From Symbiodinium sp. CCMP2592 (Eukaryota; Sar; Dinophyceae; Suessiales; Symbiodiniaceae): 64,000 bases of DNA. This document shows, in pieces, positions 23,301 to 37,426 of the stretch. The stretch covers positions 301,128-365,127 of the forward strand of contig CAJNDT010006182.1 in the NCBI GenBank assembly GCA_905221615.1. Direction: 5' to 3'. Below the pieces are notes generated by a model. The model saw only the letters and a program-made list of their open reading frames with translations. It was not told the DNA's origin and did not search any database. The number at the start of each line of letters is the position of its first letter. Position 1 is the stretch's first letter. Both the position numbers and the translations under genes were made by a program.

Positions 23301-26300
23301 TGGTAGGGTCGGAGCCAGCACCAGTGCAAGCGAAATCAGCATCACCAGCAGAATCGGCCAGCACTCACAGCATCTTATTCCTTCCGCTCTCATGGTCTTG
23401 TCGGTACGATAACTTTGCTATCCTCTCTCAAACTTATCCTCCTCAGAGTTTCCTCTACCTCAGAATCCTGTCACCGAAACCCTCTCAGGATGATCCAAGG
23501 CTTCTCGATTGCAAACAGCTTGCCAGAGTAGCTACGGTTGATTCGGCTGACGGTGAGACTTCAAAGTCGAGGGCTGCGGGGTTCTACATGCTTCACGGCC
23601 TTAAAGTTGGTTTCGGATCAGGAAGTTCTGTTAGGTTCATTTTGGCGGCTTCCTTCGGGGCTTTGGGTTTGGGACAGAACTCCCACGTGGCTCAGGCATG
23701 CTGGGTGGAATCAGCACCTTGATGTGGTCCATGGTCTTCTTCGGGCTAATCTTGCGGCTTGCTCTGCAGTGGAAGATCGAGCTCAGGAATGGCTTTCAGC
23801 TGCTTCGGGTGTTGGCAATGAGGGGTTTTAGTTTTAGTGTCTTGAGAGGTGACGTGCTCGGAGGTTCAAGCGACTGAGGCCTTGGATTCGACGACCCGGC
23901 CAATAGCCGGATTCGTTCGTTCGCCCTCTCTCCGTCTCTCGCTTTGTAGTCCTCCCGCTGCCGCAGCACAGAAACCCGAAACCGCAAGCCTTAGGTACGT
24001 GGCAGCGCTTCTGTTTCGAGAGCTGCTCGGCCGGCGCAAGGAAGCGTCGCGGCCTCAGCGGACTCTGCTAGAGGATCCCGTAGCTCTCCAGCTCTCCACC
24101 CGTCAACGCCCGGAATGGTCATCCTTGTGTCATAATCTCGTCGTATTGTGTCGACTAAGAAGTTCTGTTCCAAAGGATCGAGAGATTTCGATGATTGTTG
24201 AACAGAACTAGCAGGTGCTGAAAGGCTCCACCAGAGAGCTGCTGCCCCTCTCAGGAAGCAATGAGACCTCCACTTACCATGAGCTGCTTTTTGTGGAGTT
24301 GCAGCTCCCGGGTTGACACTGATCCAGGCTCTAGGCTGTTTCGAACCCCAACGACAACTAGTAGCTAGTTGCTCGTTTGACCAAAGGTTACATGGGTCGA
24401 GGTGCTTCCGCAATTTCAGGGCTTGATCTCCTTCGGTCTCCGGATGTCCAGGGCCTGCACGGGATGGATTGACTGGAAGAGCCAAGCCCTTGGAGGAAAA
24501 ACGTCACGCCGTGGTTCAACTCGGTCCCGCGGTCAATGCTCCATGCTCGGACTGGAAAAGACCTTTTAGACTTTTGAGCTTCGGGCTTTGCAGCGGGTTT
24601 GCAATTACTTGGGTACTCGAAGAAAGCCTCCTCCGCTTCTTCAGTGGTGGTGACGGAACAGTAGTTTGCCTCCAGGCGCCAGCTCCCGAAGGCCAGACTC
24701 TGTATCGTTCTCATTGTAGTGGTCTTCAATGTCATTTCGGGCTCCTTGCAGGCCTGTTCTGAGTATCTGTGTCCCCCACGCAGACTCCGCTCTCCTAGGT
24801 ACTCCACCTTCAGATGCAGCTTTGGCGACTGTGCCATGGCTGTACCCAGAGCCCTCGAAGCAACGAAGCCCCTGGCGGCAACGCTGAGGCCCGAACTCTA
24901 CCCAGGCCCTTCTTGCAAGTAGCTGATCTCCACGTGCTGCCTCCAGCCGGAGTCAAGACGATAAAGCCTCCGAGGAATCGGCAGCTGTGAGTCATGAACG
25001 ACCCCGTGAATTGGGTAGTTGCTTCTATCAGGTGCGAACATCGCCGGCCAGCCAATTTTCGAGTTTGTGCAAGAGGAGTGAAGTCAGCTGGCTTCGGCCA
25101 TGTCCTTTCTGTGTTTGATGGATTGGCAAGCCTTTTTGCTTATGTATGTTGTGCGGTGAGATATCATCGGGCTAACGTGAAAGGGGGGGAGTGTTGTGCA
25201 GTTGGGGTACTAGATGTTCTGTTCAGACTCGTGAGCAAAGAACCGTGTGGTTCTTCGGCGAGATTTACTCGAAATCGGAGCCGGCTGTGATTCTAGACCA
25301 TGATCTTTGGTATCCTGGCCGGTTTCGGTCGTCAGATCACCCTCCAGCTCTACAACAAGACCATGGAACAAGACGCATTCTGGAACATGGGGAATGCCTC
25401 TGGCATCAAATATGAAATTAATATGTGTAGCAGCACATGTGGCGTGTACACCTCTGTATGTGTTGATCTTGATACATAAGAGGAGGCTGTGTCTGGGCTG
25501 CATTTTGAACATAGAATGCCCATGAAGCCCCAGAGCTCTCAATAAGTGGGGCTGAGCTTTAATCCAGAAGTCTCCAACCTTTCAAGCCCAATGGTGCGCA
25601 GGAGATGGGTGACAACAGCTGGTTCTTCAGCGCCCTGGCTTCACAAGACCTGCAAGCGATCCAGGACGGAGAAGTTGGGAGTTTCAGACTCTGAGACAGG
25701 TCTCAAAGCAAGCTTAGTGGCTTAACGCCTTAGGCCCTGCATCCAACACCTTTTTTGCCCAGACGCCGGAATTTTGGCTGTGAGGGGCTTGTGCCGGATC
25801 ATGGGTCTGCATGGGCTGAGGACAGTCCTCTAGACCCTGAAACATAGACATAGAGGCTGCCTGTGCCTTACGGCCTGCCGGCAACTGAGGTCTGATCTAC
25901 TGCTTGTTCATTTTTTCGATCACAATCGGGCTTTTCAATGCTGCCCGGCCGCGACAAGAGATGTACCTGGACGCACAGATCCCTGCACCTTAAGCCGCAA
26001 CACCTGTGACAGCTGAGACGGAAGTCAGGGCAAGCAGTTGGTCGTCGTGGGCTGTGCATTCGCAGTTGTTTGCGGAATTTGTTCCTCAAATTCTTCCAAG
26101 TACTACACCACATCTTCCAGGTTATCTCCGCCATTTTCGTCGAAAGCACGATGGCCCCTTGGCCTTAAACGACTCAACGCAATCCGACTTGCAGATTTCG
26201 TGTGAGAAGGGTTTTAAGTGGCTTTCGAGTGCATCAGGGATGCCGAATTTGAACACCAACAGTAAAGTCGCTGGGCCACCCGAGTATTAATGGCGGTGCT

Positions 26301-29099
26301 CCAGAATGATATGCTCAGGCTTGCGCACAACTTCAGGTATGCATCGAGAGAGGTATATAGTACCAGGTAGTCATTACGGCTTGACATCTGTATCCGTACG
26401 AATTGAATCGTTGACGAGCTATGCTGGGCTCTTCTTTCGTAGCAACGACGATAATATGCCGGGTCATGAGAACTTCAAAAATCTCGGAGACCTTGAATCA
26501 CATGTGCGTGCGGCAAGGGGTGTCTCATGCTGAACGTGTATTTACGAGTGCTTGCTCAACATGTCGCCCCGAAAGTGTGAACCTATCCCGATTCCCACAC
26601 AGAGGATGCCCATGAAAGCATGCGACATGTTTGTTTTTTTAATTCACCTGCACGTAGCGTGGAAAAGGTCGGGGGTCTAGGACTTAAGTACACTGATTGA
26701 GAGGCTAGGGTTTCGCTTCATGGCATTGCCGCTCTGTGTCTCTCTGTTCTGAGTTTTGTCGATAGGCCGAGAACGAAGATGAGGTTCTTTTAGACATTTC
26801 CTTGTCCATAACTCCAGTGCAGAAAGAAAACTGCTGGACCGTTGTCGGGGCTGAGGCAGCTGCGCAGAAGATGGCCCAGGCTGGGTACATCCGCAAAGCT
26901 GTTACTCGTACTCTGCTGCCTTCTGATGTACTTCTTTCACGCTCTGGCCTGTCCTCGACTTGCAGAGACGTTTAGAGAGAGTGGTTCGTGGAGGGTTTGG
27001 CTTCATCGAGGACAAGAAGTGCCGGGATTTGGGTTGTGAGGTTTTTCAAGATAACTGCACGACCGCTGCGGCTAAAAGATTTCTGCCTCGTGTTGTGGCT
27101 TCGCGGTTCGGAGCTTTCAGCCTGTTTGGTTGAGGGTTCGGGGTAGTTCGGATCGCTGATTGGAGATTCAGGCCTTCTGGTCTGGTGCAGGCTTGAGGTT
27201 TATTTTAGTTTTTGAGAGGTGCAGTGTCACTTTAAAACTGAGTCTGCATGCCCGAGATGCCCCGGTGCCTGTGTCCTCGTCCAAACCCGGCCTAACACAA
27301 CACGAGAATGCTAGAACATCCAGTCCGTGGTGATCTGCAGGAGAAGAAGCGCAAGCGCCATGCAGACGAGCACCTTCTCGCCTCACGGTGCCTCGGGTTT
27401 AGTGGGGTTTAACTGTCTACTCGCTTCAGGGTGTGTAGACGGGTCGGCTTTTCGGTTTCAGGCTTTGGGGGGGTCTCGTGTCGGTAAAACGGAGGGTAAT
27501 TCGACGTTTCAACTATTTACGGCTTGAGTTTCAATCTGGGGCTTATGATCTCGATGGCTCCGGAGCACAGGGTCCTTTAGAGAAAGTGATGCCCACACGG
27601 TTTAGGCTTACGGTTTCAGCGTTCAAGTCCGGAGGTTCGGGCTTGGAGTTCGCCTCGCAGAGCCGTTTCTTCTGGGAGACGACGTGCGCAAAGAGATGAA
27701 CATGAAGCTGCAACAGAAGCAGCTCTCCGTTCGCTCATCAATCTGCATCCCGAAGCCGTTGCACTTGGCTTTGAGACTTTGCCAACAAGCAGCACAGCCC
27801 TGCCGCTGAGGGTGACTCGGTTGATTACATGCATCCTGAAGCATTCGGAGCACGGCGCCTTGCACCACAAGTTTTCAGAGGCCCTTTGGCGAGGGACGTG
27901 GGGCTTTTCGGCTTTGCTTCGGCCTTGAAAAATGTGGCAGCGTTGGAAGTTCGCGGCAGGCGCGTGGTGTAAGGAATGCGGTAGGAGGTTTGTCCAACCA
28001 TGAAAACTAACACAGTGCTGCTTTTTCGGGCTTACGAGGAGCCCAGAAGCATGGTTTGCTAGGGACAGTTCTGCTGATTTGGGTCATGGAGTGGCTGGAA
28101 ATCTGTGTTTGCTTGTGCAGTCGGTGGATGAGCTCTTCGAGATCGAGGCAAGGCTGTACCAGAGTAGAAAACTCATACAGGCTCTGTTTGCGAGTAGTTC
28201 ACTAGCTGCACTTAGGGTCGGAATTCATATCGAGCTAAAAGATATGTGATGTTTCTGTTTCCAGAAGCCAGATGAAAATTTTTGTGCGACAGCATGACCA
28301 TTCACAGATCCCAGGCAGTTTCTAGAGCCCAGGCTTGTAATGGGCAGAGACAGAAATCGTAAAGCTAAACATTCCCGGCCGGTTCTCTTCCAGACGGTGC
28401 CACCAATTTCAATCAGGCCTTCCGGCTTTCAATGCCAAGATCATACAAGGAAATTCGAATTCGCATCCTTGCACCACTTTTGCCTAGATATAGAGGTGAC
28501 GAATGACTATGTCAAGCTTCTACAATTATCCTTGCACTGGAGAGCAGCCCCGGGTTTCATAGACACGCGCTGTGCTAACCTCAGAGGGCGGTGGAGGATC
28601 CAAATCTTGCGAAGGAATGGGTAGGTCTGGGTTTGGGCACAGAGCAGGCAAGAGCTAGGGCTAGTATGGACTGATGTTGGACCTCCGGTCAAAAAGTTGT
28701 GCACTAATTCTCAAGTTCAGAGCTTCCATCGACTCCCGTGCGGAGTCTCGGCCCGGAAACTGAAATATTTGAGATCTGAACAGGGCGCTTCGGGGGTTTA
28801 GGAGCCTTTGTCGCTGCAATCTGTGATCCATGTGGCACCCGGAGCTCGGAAAGCTGCACAGCCGCAGCTGGCCTTACTGAAAGGTTTGCTGAAATCATGT
28901 ACTCAATCATTTAAAGCCCTCAGGCCTTGCAGTCTAGCTGTCTTTGATGCTTCAGCGCGTGAAGGTGGCTCGGTCTGTTATCGACGAAGCCATCCAGGCA
29001 TTGCTCAGTTCAGGTTTGGGGTGTATAGTGTGGCAGCTTCGGGTTGCGGCAGTGGAGCTTTCTTTTGAAAAGGTAGGGGCCAGACGAGTGGCAGACTCG

Positions 29100-29258
29100 G
29101 GGACACACAACACACAGAACAAGTCCGGGACACACAAAACACACACACACAACACACACACACACAACACACACAACACACACAACACACACAACACACA
29201 CAACACACACAACACACACAACACACAACACACAGCACACAACACACACACACACAAT
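29100..29258. repeat. CA-rich microsatellite with CACAA periodicity
   Basis: About 155 bases of ACACACA interrupted by CAA, giving a repeating ACACACAAC pattern of roughly ten bases in the middle part. Artificial frames rich in Thr/His/Asn on + and Cys/Val on - arise from it. Confidence 0.9.
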
Positions 29259-30056
29259 GCACGCACAGACAAAACACTCTTACTTACTTGCCCACTTCGG
29301 TCGGAGGGCTCCCCACGTCCCACACACGCAAGTCTCACGCAACTCCGCAGTCTTGGCCTGTGAGGATCCGGTAGCCAAAGAGATCCTCGATGACCTGGCA
29401 CCCCGGCCCATCTATTTTGGCCAAGCCGAAGTGGCCGAAGGGATGAAGTCCGGGATTTCTAGTCTAGACCAGGGCCCCGTTTAAGTGTTCGTCACAACAG
29501 GATTCCTTTCATGATGCACCTTCAAAAACCTTAAAACCTCGAGGGAACCCTGATTCTCCCGAACTTGAAAACATGAAACCCTCAGGCGCCACGTGCTTGC
29601 GACCCCTCACCTGTCAGGTTGTTGTGTCTTCACTCTGCACAGTGAATTTCAATGGCATCATTTAGGCCTCTGTGTTAATGCCCTTGAACCCTGCAGGGAA
29701 GACCTGTGTTATTTCGACTCTGAATCATCCTGAGAAACCAAGACTGCAGATCTTGAGCACTACATCCTAAACCTAACCCCTTAGATTTCCAGTTCTAAAT
29801 CCATCAACACAAAGCCCCAGCTGAGGACATCAGCCCGCAAGATCGCACTCGACTTTCTGATATCTTTGACCCGGCCATGTCCTCAGCTGCACCGAAGGTT
29901 TCGCTGGGTTAGAAAATACATGTCGCCCGTGCAGGTTGTACATGATCTTTGCTTTTTGTCGGTGTGTAGGGTGGTAGTGATCAACCTTACCTGTTCTACG
30001 GCATGCCGAGCATGCCTCGTACATCAACTATCCAGCTTCTGCTGTATTGCCTTAGA

Positions 30057-30073
30057 CTACTACGACTACTACG

Positions 30074-30127
<54 letters not shown>
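30057..30127. repeat. (CTA)n triplet tract
   Basis: Roughly 23 triplets of CTA/ACT with two CGA interruptions near the start. It encodes poly-Tyr or poly-Leu in the artificial frames across it. Confidence 0.9.
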
Positions 30128-33100
30128 GCATCTGCTCCATGCACAATTGTTGGCCCATATCCTTCCTGTTCCGGAGGGGCCTCAACTAATGCAGTTCCAA
30201 GCGGTCCCCGCTGCTAGTAACAACCGCAGCCAGCGGCAGCTCTGAGAGGACAATGGTGGAACCATATCCTTGGCGGATGTCGCTGCAGGCAGAGTCTTCA
30301 GATACGGGCCATGTAGCCTTCAGGATTGAGGAGGACTAGCGGTCTTTATTGGGGTTTCGTCAGGCCCAGAGGAGTTGTCGGGGCTGCTGTTGCTTGCAAG
30401 CTCCAGACACCCCGACCGAGTATCGAAGTCATATGCACATGTTGGATGGGCACAAGGCAAAAGAGCGGTAACGTTTCCTGAGAAGACCCATCTAAAGAAT
30501 TCGTCGCAACCGTGAAACCGTTTGGCAAACTTGGCGATCGTCTAAGCATCGACAACAACAACACTAGCGGCTAGCCGTCATGACTGGTCGCAGGCTGGTC
30601 ATTTTCATTGGATGTTCATGCTCATGACAGCATCCGTGAGAAGCAGAGGCATCCGGCGGCTGCGTGGTGAGCCCCGACGCCGGGTCCTCAGCCGACAGGG
30701 CTGGTGTGTAAGATGGGTGGATACTCTCAAGCCCATCACCCTGCCAGGAGTTGGAGGATTCACAGTAGTGGGCTCTGGCCTTCCGGTTTTGAGCTGAGTG
30801 TCCTCGCTCTTACCAGTTCTCTTCGTACCACTCCCATTGCCCAGGGCTGCATTTTCTCATGGCTGTTCTGATTCGTACTTCGTTCTCCAAGATCAATGCA
30901 TTTGGAAGCATTCGGACATGATCTCGTGGGGTGAGCAACTCGAGTCGGTCTTAGGGGCACTGTATGTGTACACGTTTTGATCAATGTATGCATGTGTGCA
31001 TCTATGCATACAAAGAAGCTGCTCGTCTTGCTTTCTAGATGTGTTGGAGCCTTCCCGTATGTGCTACACGGGCCTTGCCAAGTTACATGAAGCTGTTTTC
31101 ACGTCACATTATCATTCATGTTTGTTCGGGTCGTCCGATGTGTTTAATCTGATGGTAGTGTGGGTCACCGAAATCCTCTTCGTGTTCTAGAAGGTTCGTG
31201 TTATACGTGCGACTAGAAACAGAAGAAACATCATGTTTGCTACCCAGAGCAATCTTTCTGCGTTGGTAAGTTCTGCCCTTCTTCACATTGTTTGAACATG
31301 TTTGAACTCTGGGCGTCCTTCGTATTTCTGGTTGTGTGGCATTCCGTCCTTCCACAGTTTTGTCCTTGCAGTCGCCGTTTCATTTGGCAGTATGAGAATG
31401 GTATTCTTGTTTTACGTTCTGCGGAATGTGCTGGAATGTAATAATCATTAGTCGCCGTCCTCAGTTTGAATTGGACATCAGAGGCAGCGACGTGTTTTCT
31501 TTATGTCACCAGCCAGAGCAGAGCTCCCCTTAGCAACGCCGAAGCTGAATAGCACCGAAGAGCTGTCAATGCTTCCAGAATTGAGCCCCTAATGAGAGGA
31601 GCACCGGGTTCGGACCTTCGGTTTCAAGGTTTCGGGTTGAGGAAAAATCAGGACGACTACGGCCAGTCCTGAAATTTCACAGCCAAAACGGAAGACTCAC
31701 ATTCTCAAGTAGGGTTTCGGAATTTCTAACTGATGGTACACGACTGATCGTCTTGGAATTTCTGGTCGGGTTGTCGGGGGAGTTTGTGGGTAGCCGAGGA
31801 AGCGACATCGTCTGTGTGGATCTTATGATTCGCTCGATGCAGGTGCTTGCTTGAAGTTCGGACTCCTCGGTTTCGGGCTGGGGACCCTCTAACCCAGGGT
31901 TAGGTTTGTGTGGTTTGGGCTTCAGGGGTTTACGGAGTGGTCCGGGTCGGCTTAAGATTTCGGAATTCCGGTCAGAGTTGGGAGTCTGACATTTTTTCAC
32001 CATGTGGAGTTTTTCAACAGAGTCATGAAGGCTCATAGAGTTGAAGCCTTGAAGGGTGGAGTCTTGTGTTAGCGGCATTTACAGGAAGTTTCTGGACTGG
32101 GTCTATTTTTACAGCTTTTCATCCACCCTCCTATGTTCCTAATCCCGGCCGCCAGGCTTTACTCTAGGTCTCAGGGCACGGACGACCACTCGGCGATACA
32201 GCCCTGGTGGAAGGGAAAGCTATCGCATGGGGCTCTGCAGACCCATGGACAGCCGTGAAGACCATGGGCTTGATAGCAACAAACACGAGCGAAATACTTG
32301 TTTATGATGACAATAACACCACGGGTTGCAATGGTGGCAGCACTAGCAGCTAGAATAGCAGCAGCAGTGGCAAAAAGGTCGGTGATGATCGCAGGTTTGG
32401 TTGTTGACAGTTCTGGTCCTATTCATGGTCATAGCAGTTGTAGAATGGTCAGAAATTAGTTCAAGACCGCAATGCTTGGGTACTAATGACGATGACGATG
32501 GGACTGAGTCGTGCTATCGTGATGGAATGATATCAAGCGGGGCTTGCAGCATTGCTGAGTGTATGTAGCTTGACGCTGTTGTGGATGTCCGTAACAAACG
32601 CCCCTATGAGTCGCCGTCAACTTGTCCTTGCTGGCATCATGGAGTGGTTCTGCCTCCCGCGGCCGCTTTTGATTTCTAAGCCCGATGTTCCATCTGGCAG
32701 GTGCAGATGTCGGATGTGTTGGCGCAGGTTGAGGCAAGAGACAAGTTGGGTTTCAGGAATCTCGGGTGTGAATTTGCACGCAAGGCGAATCGAGACTGCT
32801 TCAGCTTTCCCAACATCTTGCTAAGCATGGCTGCTCTTGTTCCAATGGAAATGAGAGTTTCGATTGACATGTTCAGGTTTTCTTCCCCGCCCCTCTAATG
32901 CCTCGACCAGCACCCAACAAATAGTTGCACGGCAAGTGCTGAAAGAAACCTGGTTCAGCAGCAGCAACACGGCAGTCTTCGCCACCAAGACCACAGCGCC
33001 AGCACCATCATCATCTTAATGATCATCAGTGCCGGCAGCATCTGTACCCTCATCCTTGCAGGGCGACCCGCCAGTGTCACCAGGTGCTTGTGAATCGGAA

Positions 33101-34339
33101 ATGATGCCTTCGACGAGGTGCCCCGGGCTGCGGTTGGTCAACTGAGGGCTCCCCCTGTTCGGGACGGCATCCTGCGGGTGTTGCACTCTAGGGGTAATGG
33201 TGTACAAACGTTTGTCCCAATGGTTGAGTCCGAGAGTTGTCTGCGGGGTGAAGGAGTGGTGCGTGAGCGAGTGAGCGAGTAAAGACAGGCAGACAGACAG
33301 AGAGACTGCGACAGCAGGAGCAACTCCGGAGTGCAGCGATCGCAGCCGGGCTGTTCGTCTTCCAACAATGGTCTCCTGAGAAGGTTTACCCCAGCAGTGT
33401 CTCTTGCATTCCTGGACCGTCTGGAGGAGGTGCACCTCTAATCTAAAACAGAGTTTGCAGGATGAGGTGCTCTGTTTTGGCACGATTCGGCCAGGCCAAC
33501 AAGCTGCAAAGATAGGTGCGCCGAGTGTTTTAGTTGCACCATGCAGAGACCCTGCTACAAGACTCCCGCAGAAATATTTCAGTCTCACGTAAGCCACAAA
33601 GTGGCTTCCGTTTTTCTTTTCCATTCTGGCAATGCTCGCCAGAGCGTGGGGCTACGCTTCTCCAACTTTGGGGGTGGATTTAATGTACTGCACCGCGGCT
33701 CCTGGGACTACCTCCTGGAGCCGGCATGTGCAGCTCCGATTCCGTCTTGATAATGACTACGAGAGCATCCGTAGCTGATGCTGTCGAAAGGCGCGAGTGC
33801 GACGGGATAGCTTTTTGGATGGTTCGCATCATGATGTGGATCGAGCAGCTTTTTGCCATGAGCATCTCGTTCGGGGGGCTTGACCTTGTTTGGGGCGGAT
33901 TCATTCCCATCCTAACATCTGAGACTCGATGTCGACACGATCCAACCCGAAACAGAGCGTAGCAAGCGCGAAGCCTGACCTGAGCCTCCACAAGGGAGAA
34001 GCTGAGAGCCTTCAATTCACGATGATTTCGAGATTAGTGGTGCTGATGATGAGGATGACGATGGCGGCATGAATTTGATGCCTGCGTCCCATCGATGTCA
34101 AGTATCATGTCGCCCTGCAATCCAGAGGGGGGGGGTTCGACCTCGACACAGGGATTGTAGCCGAAGCCGACGAATAAGAACAAAGATGGACTAACGACCA
34201 AAGCTTAACAGGCATCCGGCCTGCTAAGACGGTGCTGTCGAAGCGATTGGATATGACCTGCCGTGAAAGTATCTTGTCAATGGACAGTTCTGACGTCGCT
34301 CGGCTCGTTGGTGACCAGTAGCTTGCAGAATAGTAGTCG

Positions 34340-37300
34340 ATGCTGGTTTCCCCCTGCCGTTCCATCAACCTGGCACCTCTTCCAGCAAGATCCCATCTCC
34401 CTCGAATGGCTTTAAGAGGCACTTCGCGAGCCAAGCGAGTGGTGGTGATCGGTGCTGGCACAGCCGGCCTTTCTGTTGCCTCGTGTCTGAAATCACCCTC
34501 GGGTCGTAAGCAAGCGAAACAGCGAGACCCAGAGCCTCCGGACATCGAAGTCACCGTGGTCGAGGCTCGAGGCCGGCTGGGGGGACGAATTTGTACGGAG
34601 CACTTTGCCGATGGCTCAGCCGTGGATCTCGGTGCAGCATGGGTTCATGGTGCTTGCCGGTCGAATCCGGTAATGGCGATTGTGAGGGAGTGCGGAGCAA
34701 AACTCGTGGAGACTGATTGGGAGAACGACGTTCAATTTGAAGCTGTCGGTACTGAGACTGAGCCACACCCGAGCAAGCAGGTGGACGAGGTTGAGTTGAA
34801 GCGCTGCCACAAGCACTTCGAAGCACTTTGGCAGCTCTTCCGCATGAAGCAAAGTGCTGATCGGAGGGAGGCGAAGAAAGGGCCAATTGTGGATCAAAGC
34901 CTCATGACCACTTTGCGAGGCTTAAAATCGAAAGCCTTCAAAGGTATTGATGAGCTTGACAAGCGATCCCAGTTGCTGCTGCTCAGCGCAATATCGGGCG
35001 AGACAGAGCATGACTATGCCGCGACACCAGACGAACTGAGCTCAACTTGGTGGGACATCGATGATGAGTTTGATGGTGGACATGCCTTGTGGACGGCCGG
35101 GTATGAGCAGCTGATTGAGCATCTGGCCGCAGGCATCAAGGTAGTCCTCGATGCGCAGGTTGAGCGGATCGAGTGCTTCGCAGCGGATGCAAGTGGTGAT
35201 GGGACGGCCTGCACCGTGAGCTTGCGCGATGGCCGGAGGCTCGAAGCGGACTTCTGTGTCTGCACGTTACCTCTCGGCGTCCTGCAGCGGGATCCCGGGC
35301 TGCAACCACATGTTCGAAGGTGGGCTCTGGTTGACTCGTGAGCAGTGATCCGTGACACCATGACAGGCCCGAGAGAGGTCGAGAGGCTTAGCCGTAGCTT
35401 GCTAGTCCCCAGCATCATGCGAAGATGCGGTTCAAGCACCCACAACTTGAAGAGCAGAACCGCCAAGGACCAGGCAGCGCTTTTCAGGCCTCCCCTGCCA
35501 GAGGCAAAGGTTCAAGCCCTCGGACGGCTGGGTGTGGGAGTCTTGGAGAAGGTGGCTTTGAGGTTCGAGCATCACAGCTGGATTTAACATGTGTTCTTGC
35601 CTTATCCTTTCCTGCGTCTCCGATTGAGCTTGGGCATCGGGGTTGCGGGGCTCGGGGGGTGTTCGAATCCCTGAAGCCTTCATGAAGCGTCGAAAGGCGG
35701 TGTTTCTGGGAGAGCAAAGATGTGAAGCCTCACTGCATCTACCGGATACCGACCTCGGAGTCTCGGACTCTGCCGGCTGCCTGCGAATCGCCGAGCCTTG
35801 CACCGAATCTAGAGAGACGGGGAGCGGGGTTGTGTGACCGCACCCACCGAAGACTGCCAAGCCTACACAGCAAGGTACTGGGTCAGCCTCCGGCCTGTCA
35901 CCGGCAGCAATGTGTTGGTGGCGTATTTCGTCACTGGCGCGGGGCGGGTGATGGCCCGACTTCCGGAGGAGGAGGCTGTGAGCCGTGTGCTGGCGCTGCT
36001 GAAGCTCGGATATCAATTTCTTGTTTTCCCTTTCTCAGAGGTGTTCCTCTTGCTGCGCATCCCAATCCTGTATCCGCTTCAATTAGGATTGCTTATTTGA
36101 GCAACGGGTGCTGCAAGACCTGAAGATGGTGGTGCTGTAAGCAGACAGGCGATGGCATGGACAGCAAGAGTAAAGTAGACAAGCATGACACGGAGCTAAG
36201 GAAGTCGATGTTCCCCGCGGCGGAGGTGGATGCAGCGAATCTCCTGGAGGCGAAAAAGACGGCGCGCCTCGTTCTTCTTGGCACGGACGGGGCTTAGTGT
36301 TGTCTTCGCTGGGTCTCGAGTGTTTCCAGTTAGCACCTGACGGCCGGCAGCGCTGAACAAGAAAAAGGTCTAGGATCTGCAGCCCAGGTGGGCTGAGGAT
36401 GAGTGGTCTTGCGGGGGCTACTCCTTTCTGGCTGCCGCCTGGCTGGAACTTGGAGGTTTCAACGGGTGTGGAACTCGTTGTTGCAAGTATGGGGCTTGGC
36501 CTCCGTCTTACATTGTAAAATGAAAAGTTTGAAATCGCAGCACGGTGCAGCCCCCAAAGCCATTTTGGGTCTTGTTTCCGGTTCAGGCTCAAACCTGATT
36601 CGGGCCCCGATGAGTCTAGACTGTCTGGCAATGTTAGATCGCACATCTCAGTGTCCCAACTTATGCTGGATAAAATGTTTGCATTGTTGCATACGTACGT
36701 ATGGGCATATGTAGATCTATGCATGCACATGCATGCAAGATGCTTCATGAGTAGAGTGGGTGGAAGCGCATGAGCGCAGACTATCGCAGATGTGTGTCTG
36801 TGTCCGACGCCTCCCTTGAGGTTGGGGCGACAACGCAGGACAGGCACTCCCTGGCCGAGCCGGTGGGACCTCTCCATTTCGCTGGCGAAGCTACCCATGA
36901 CAGGTCCGACTATCACTGCCTTGTCGTGTTTTTTTTCGGTGTGTTTGCCCGTGCTGGCGGCTGTGCATCCATGTTCATACTGGTTTGCGCACCCATGCAA
37001 AAGCAAAAGACATACAGACAGACAGACAGACACACACACACACACAGACACACACACAGACACAGAGATACATTGAGACACAGAGAGAGAGAGAGAGAGA
37101 GAGAGAGGCGCGTGTACACACACACATACGCACATACACGAATAATTACATACATACGCACATACAGGCAGACATAAGTACATAAATATGTGCATGCATA
37201 CATAGAGGCACAGATGCACATGACCAAGGTTTCGACATGTACACATACTGAGCTACCGGGGTACCTGCACGGAGTGCATATCACAAACTTGTGAAGTTCC

Positions 37301-37426
37301 AGCCATGTCCCACCTAGTCTCACCAGGTATCCGGCCACCGTCCACGGCGCCTTGCTATCGGGTAGGCGTGCAGCAGCGGAGATCCTGGCGAAGCTGTCGA
37401 GCGAAGCCAAGGGCTATCCCAAGTAA
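34340..37426 (+). CDS. Flavin amine oxidase (polyamine oxidase/LSD1 type), at least 7 exons
   Basis: FAD-dependent amine oxidase. The N-terminus has the dinucleotide fold VVVIGAGTAGLS, then VVEARGRLGGR and DLGAAWVHG. The central CTLPLGVLQ is followed by RLGVGVLEKVALRF, whose Lys sits where the flavin-site lysine lies in this family. The C-terminus has LAEPVGPLHFAGEATH, joined to YPATVHGALLSG. Exon model: 34340-35290, 35468-35580, 35875-36003, 36201-36260, 36388-36430, 36821-36903, 37327-37426. Phases agree across all junctions, giving about 492 residues. Introns start with GA (35291, 35581), GC (36004, 36431), an unclear GG/GC (36261) and GT (36904), and end in AG. About 20 residues expected between exons 2 and 3 are missing, so a small exon or an earlier exon-3 start (about 35813) is likely. 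The start could also be ATG 34406; the extra 22 residues are Ser/Arg-rich and might be a targeting peptide. Substrate (polyamine or methyl-lysine) is not decided by sequence; no SWIRM or tower insertion is seen, favouring polyamine oxidase. Confidence 0.88.
37014..37108. repeat. CA/GA microsatellite in last amine oxidase intron
   Basis: ACAGACAGACACACAC grading into a run of GAGAGA on +, followed by CACATA-like DNA. It lies inside the intron 36904-37326. The long 387-codon frame on the minus strand (36083-37246) is a product of this repeat. Confidence 0.9.

Larger units (their letters stand above)
20307..34339. other. Gene-poor stretch, no family recognised
   Basis: No protein family, RNA gene or exon chain could be supported here on either strand. 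Open frames are short (mostly under 165 codons) and overlap on opposite strands. Contents I can name are degenerate telomere-like motifs, degenerate CAG-like triplet DNA around 23100-23360, GAT-type triplet DNA around 32280-32500 and 34030-34075, a CA-rich microsatellite (29.1 kb) and a CTA tract (30.05 kb). Confidence 0.55.

Noticed and set aside
29005..29401. Cys/Val-rich minus-strand frames
   Set aside because: Translation of the CA microsatellite.
35648..35672. GTTCGAATCC-like tRNA B box
   Set aside because: No matching A box, acceptor stem or cloverleaf could be found around it.
36553..36572. AGCCATTTTGG string resembling the dinoflagellate spliced leader
   Set aside because: Only 11 bases match, the flanks do not, and it lies in an intron; too short to call a relict leader.
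36083..37246. 387-codon open frame on the minus strand
   Set aside because: It runs through the CA/GA microsatellite and across exons of the + strand amine oxidase; its composition (Cys/Val/Ser runs) comes from the repeat.
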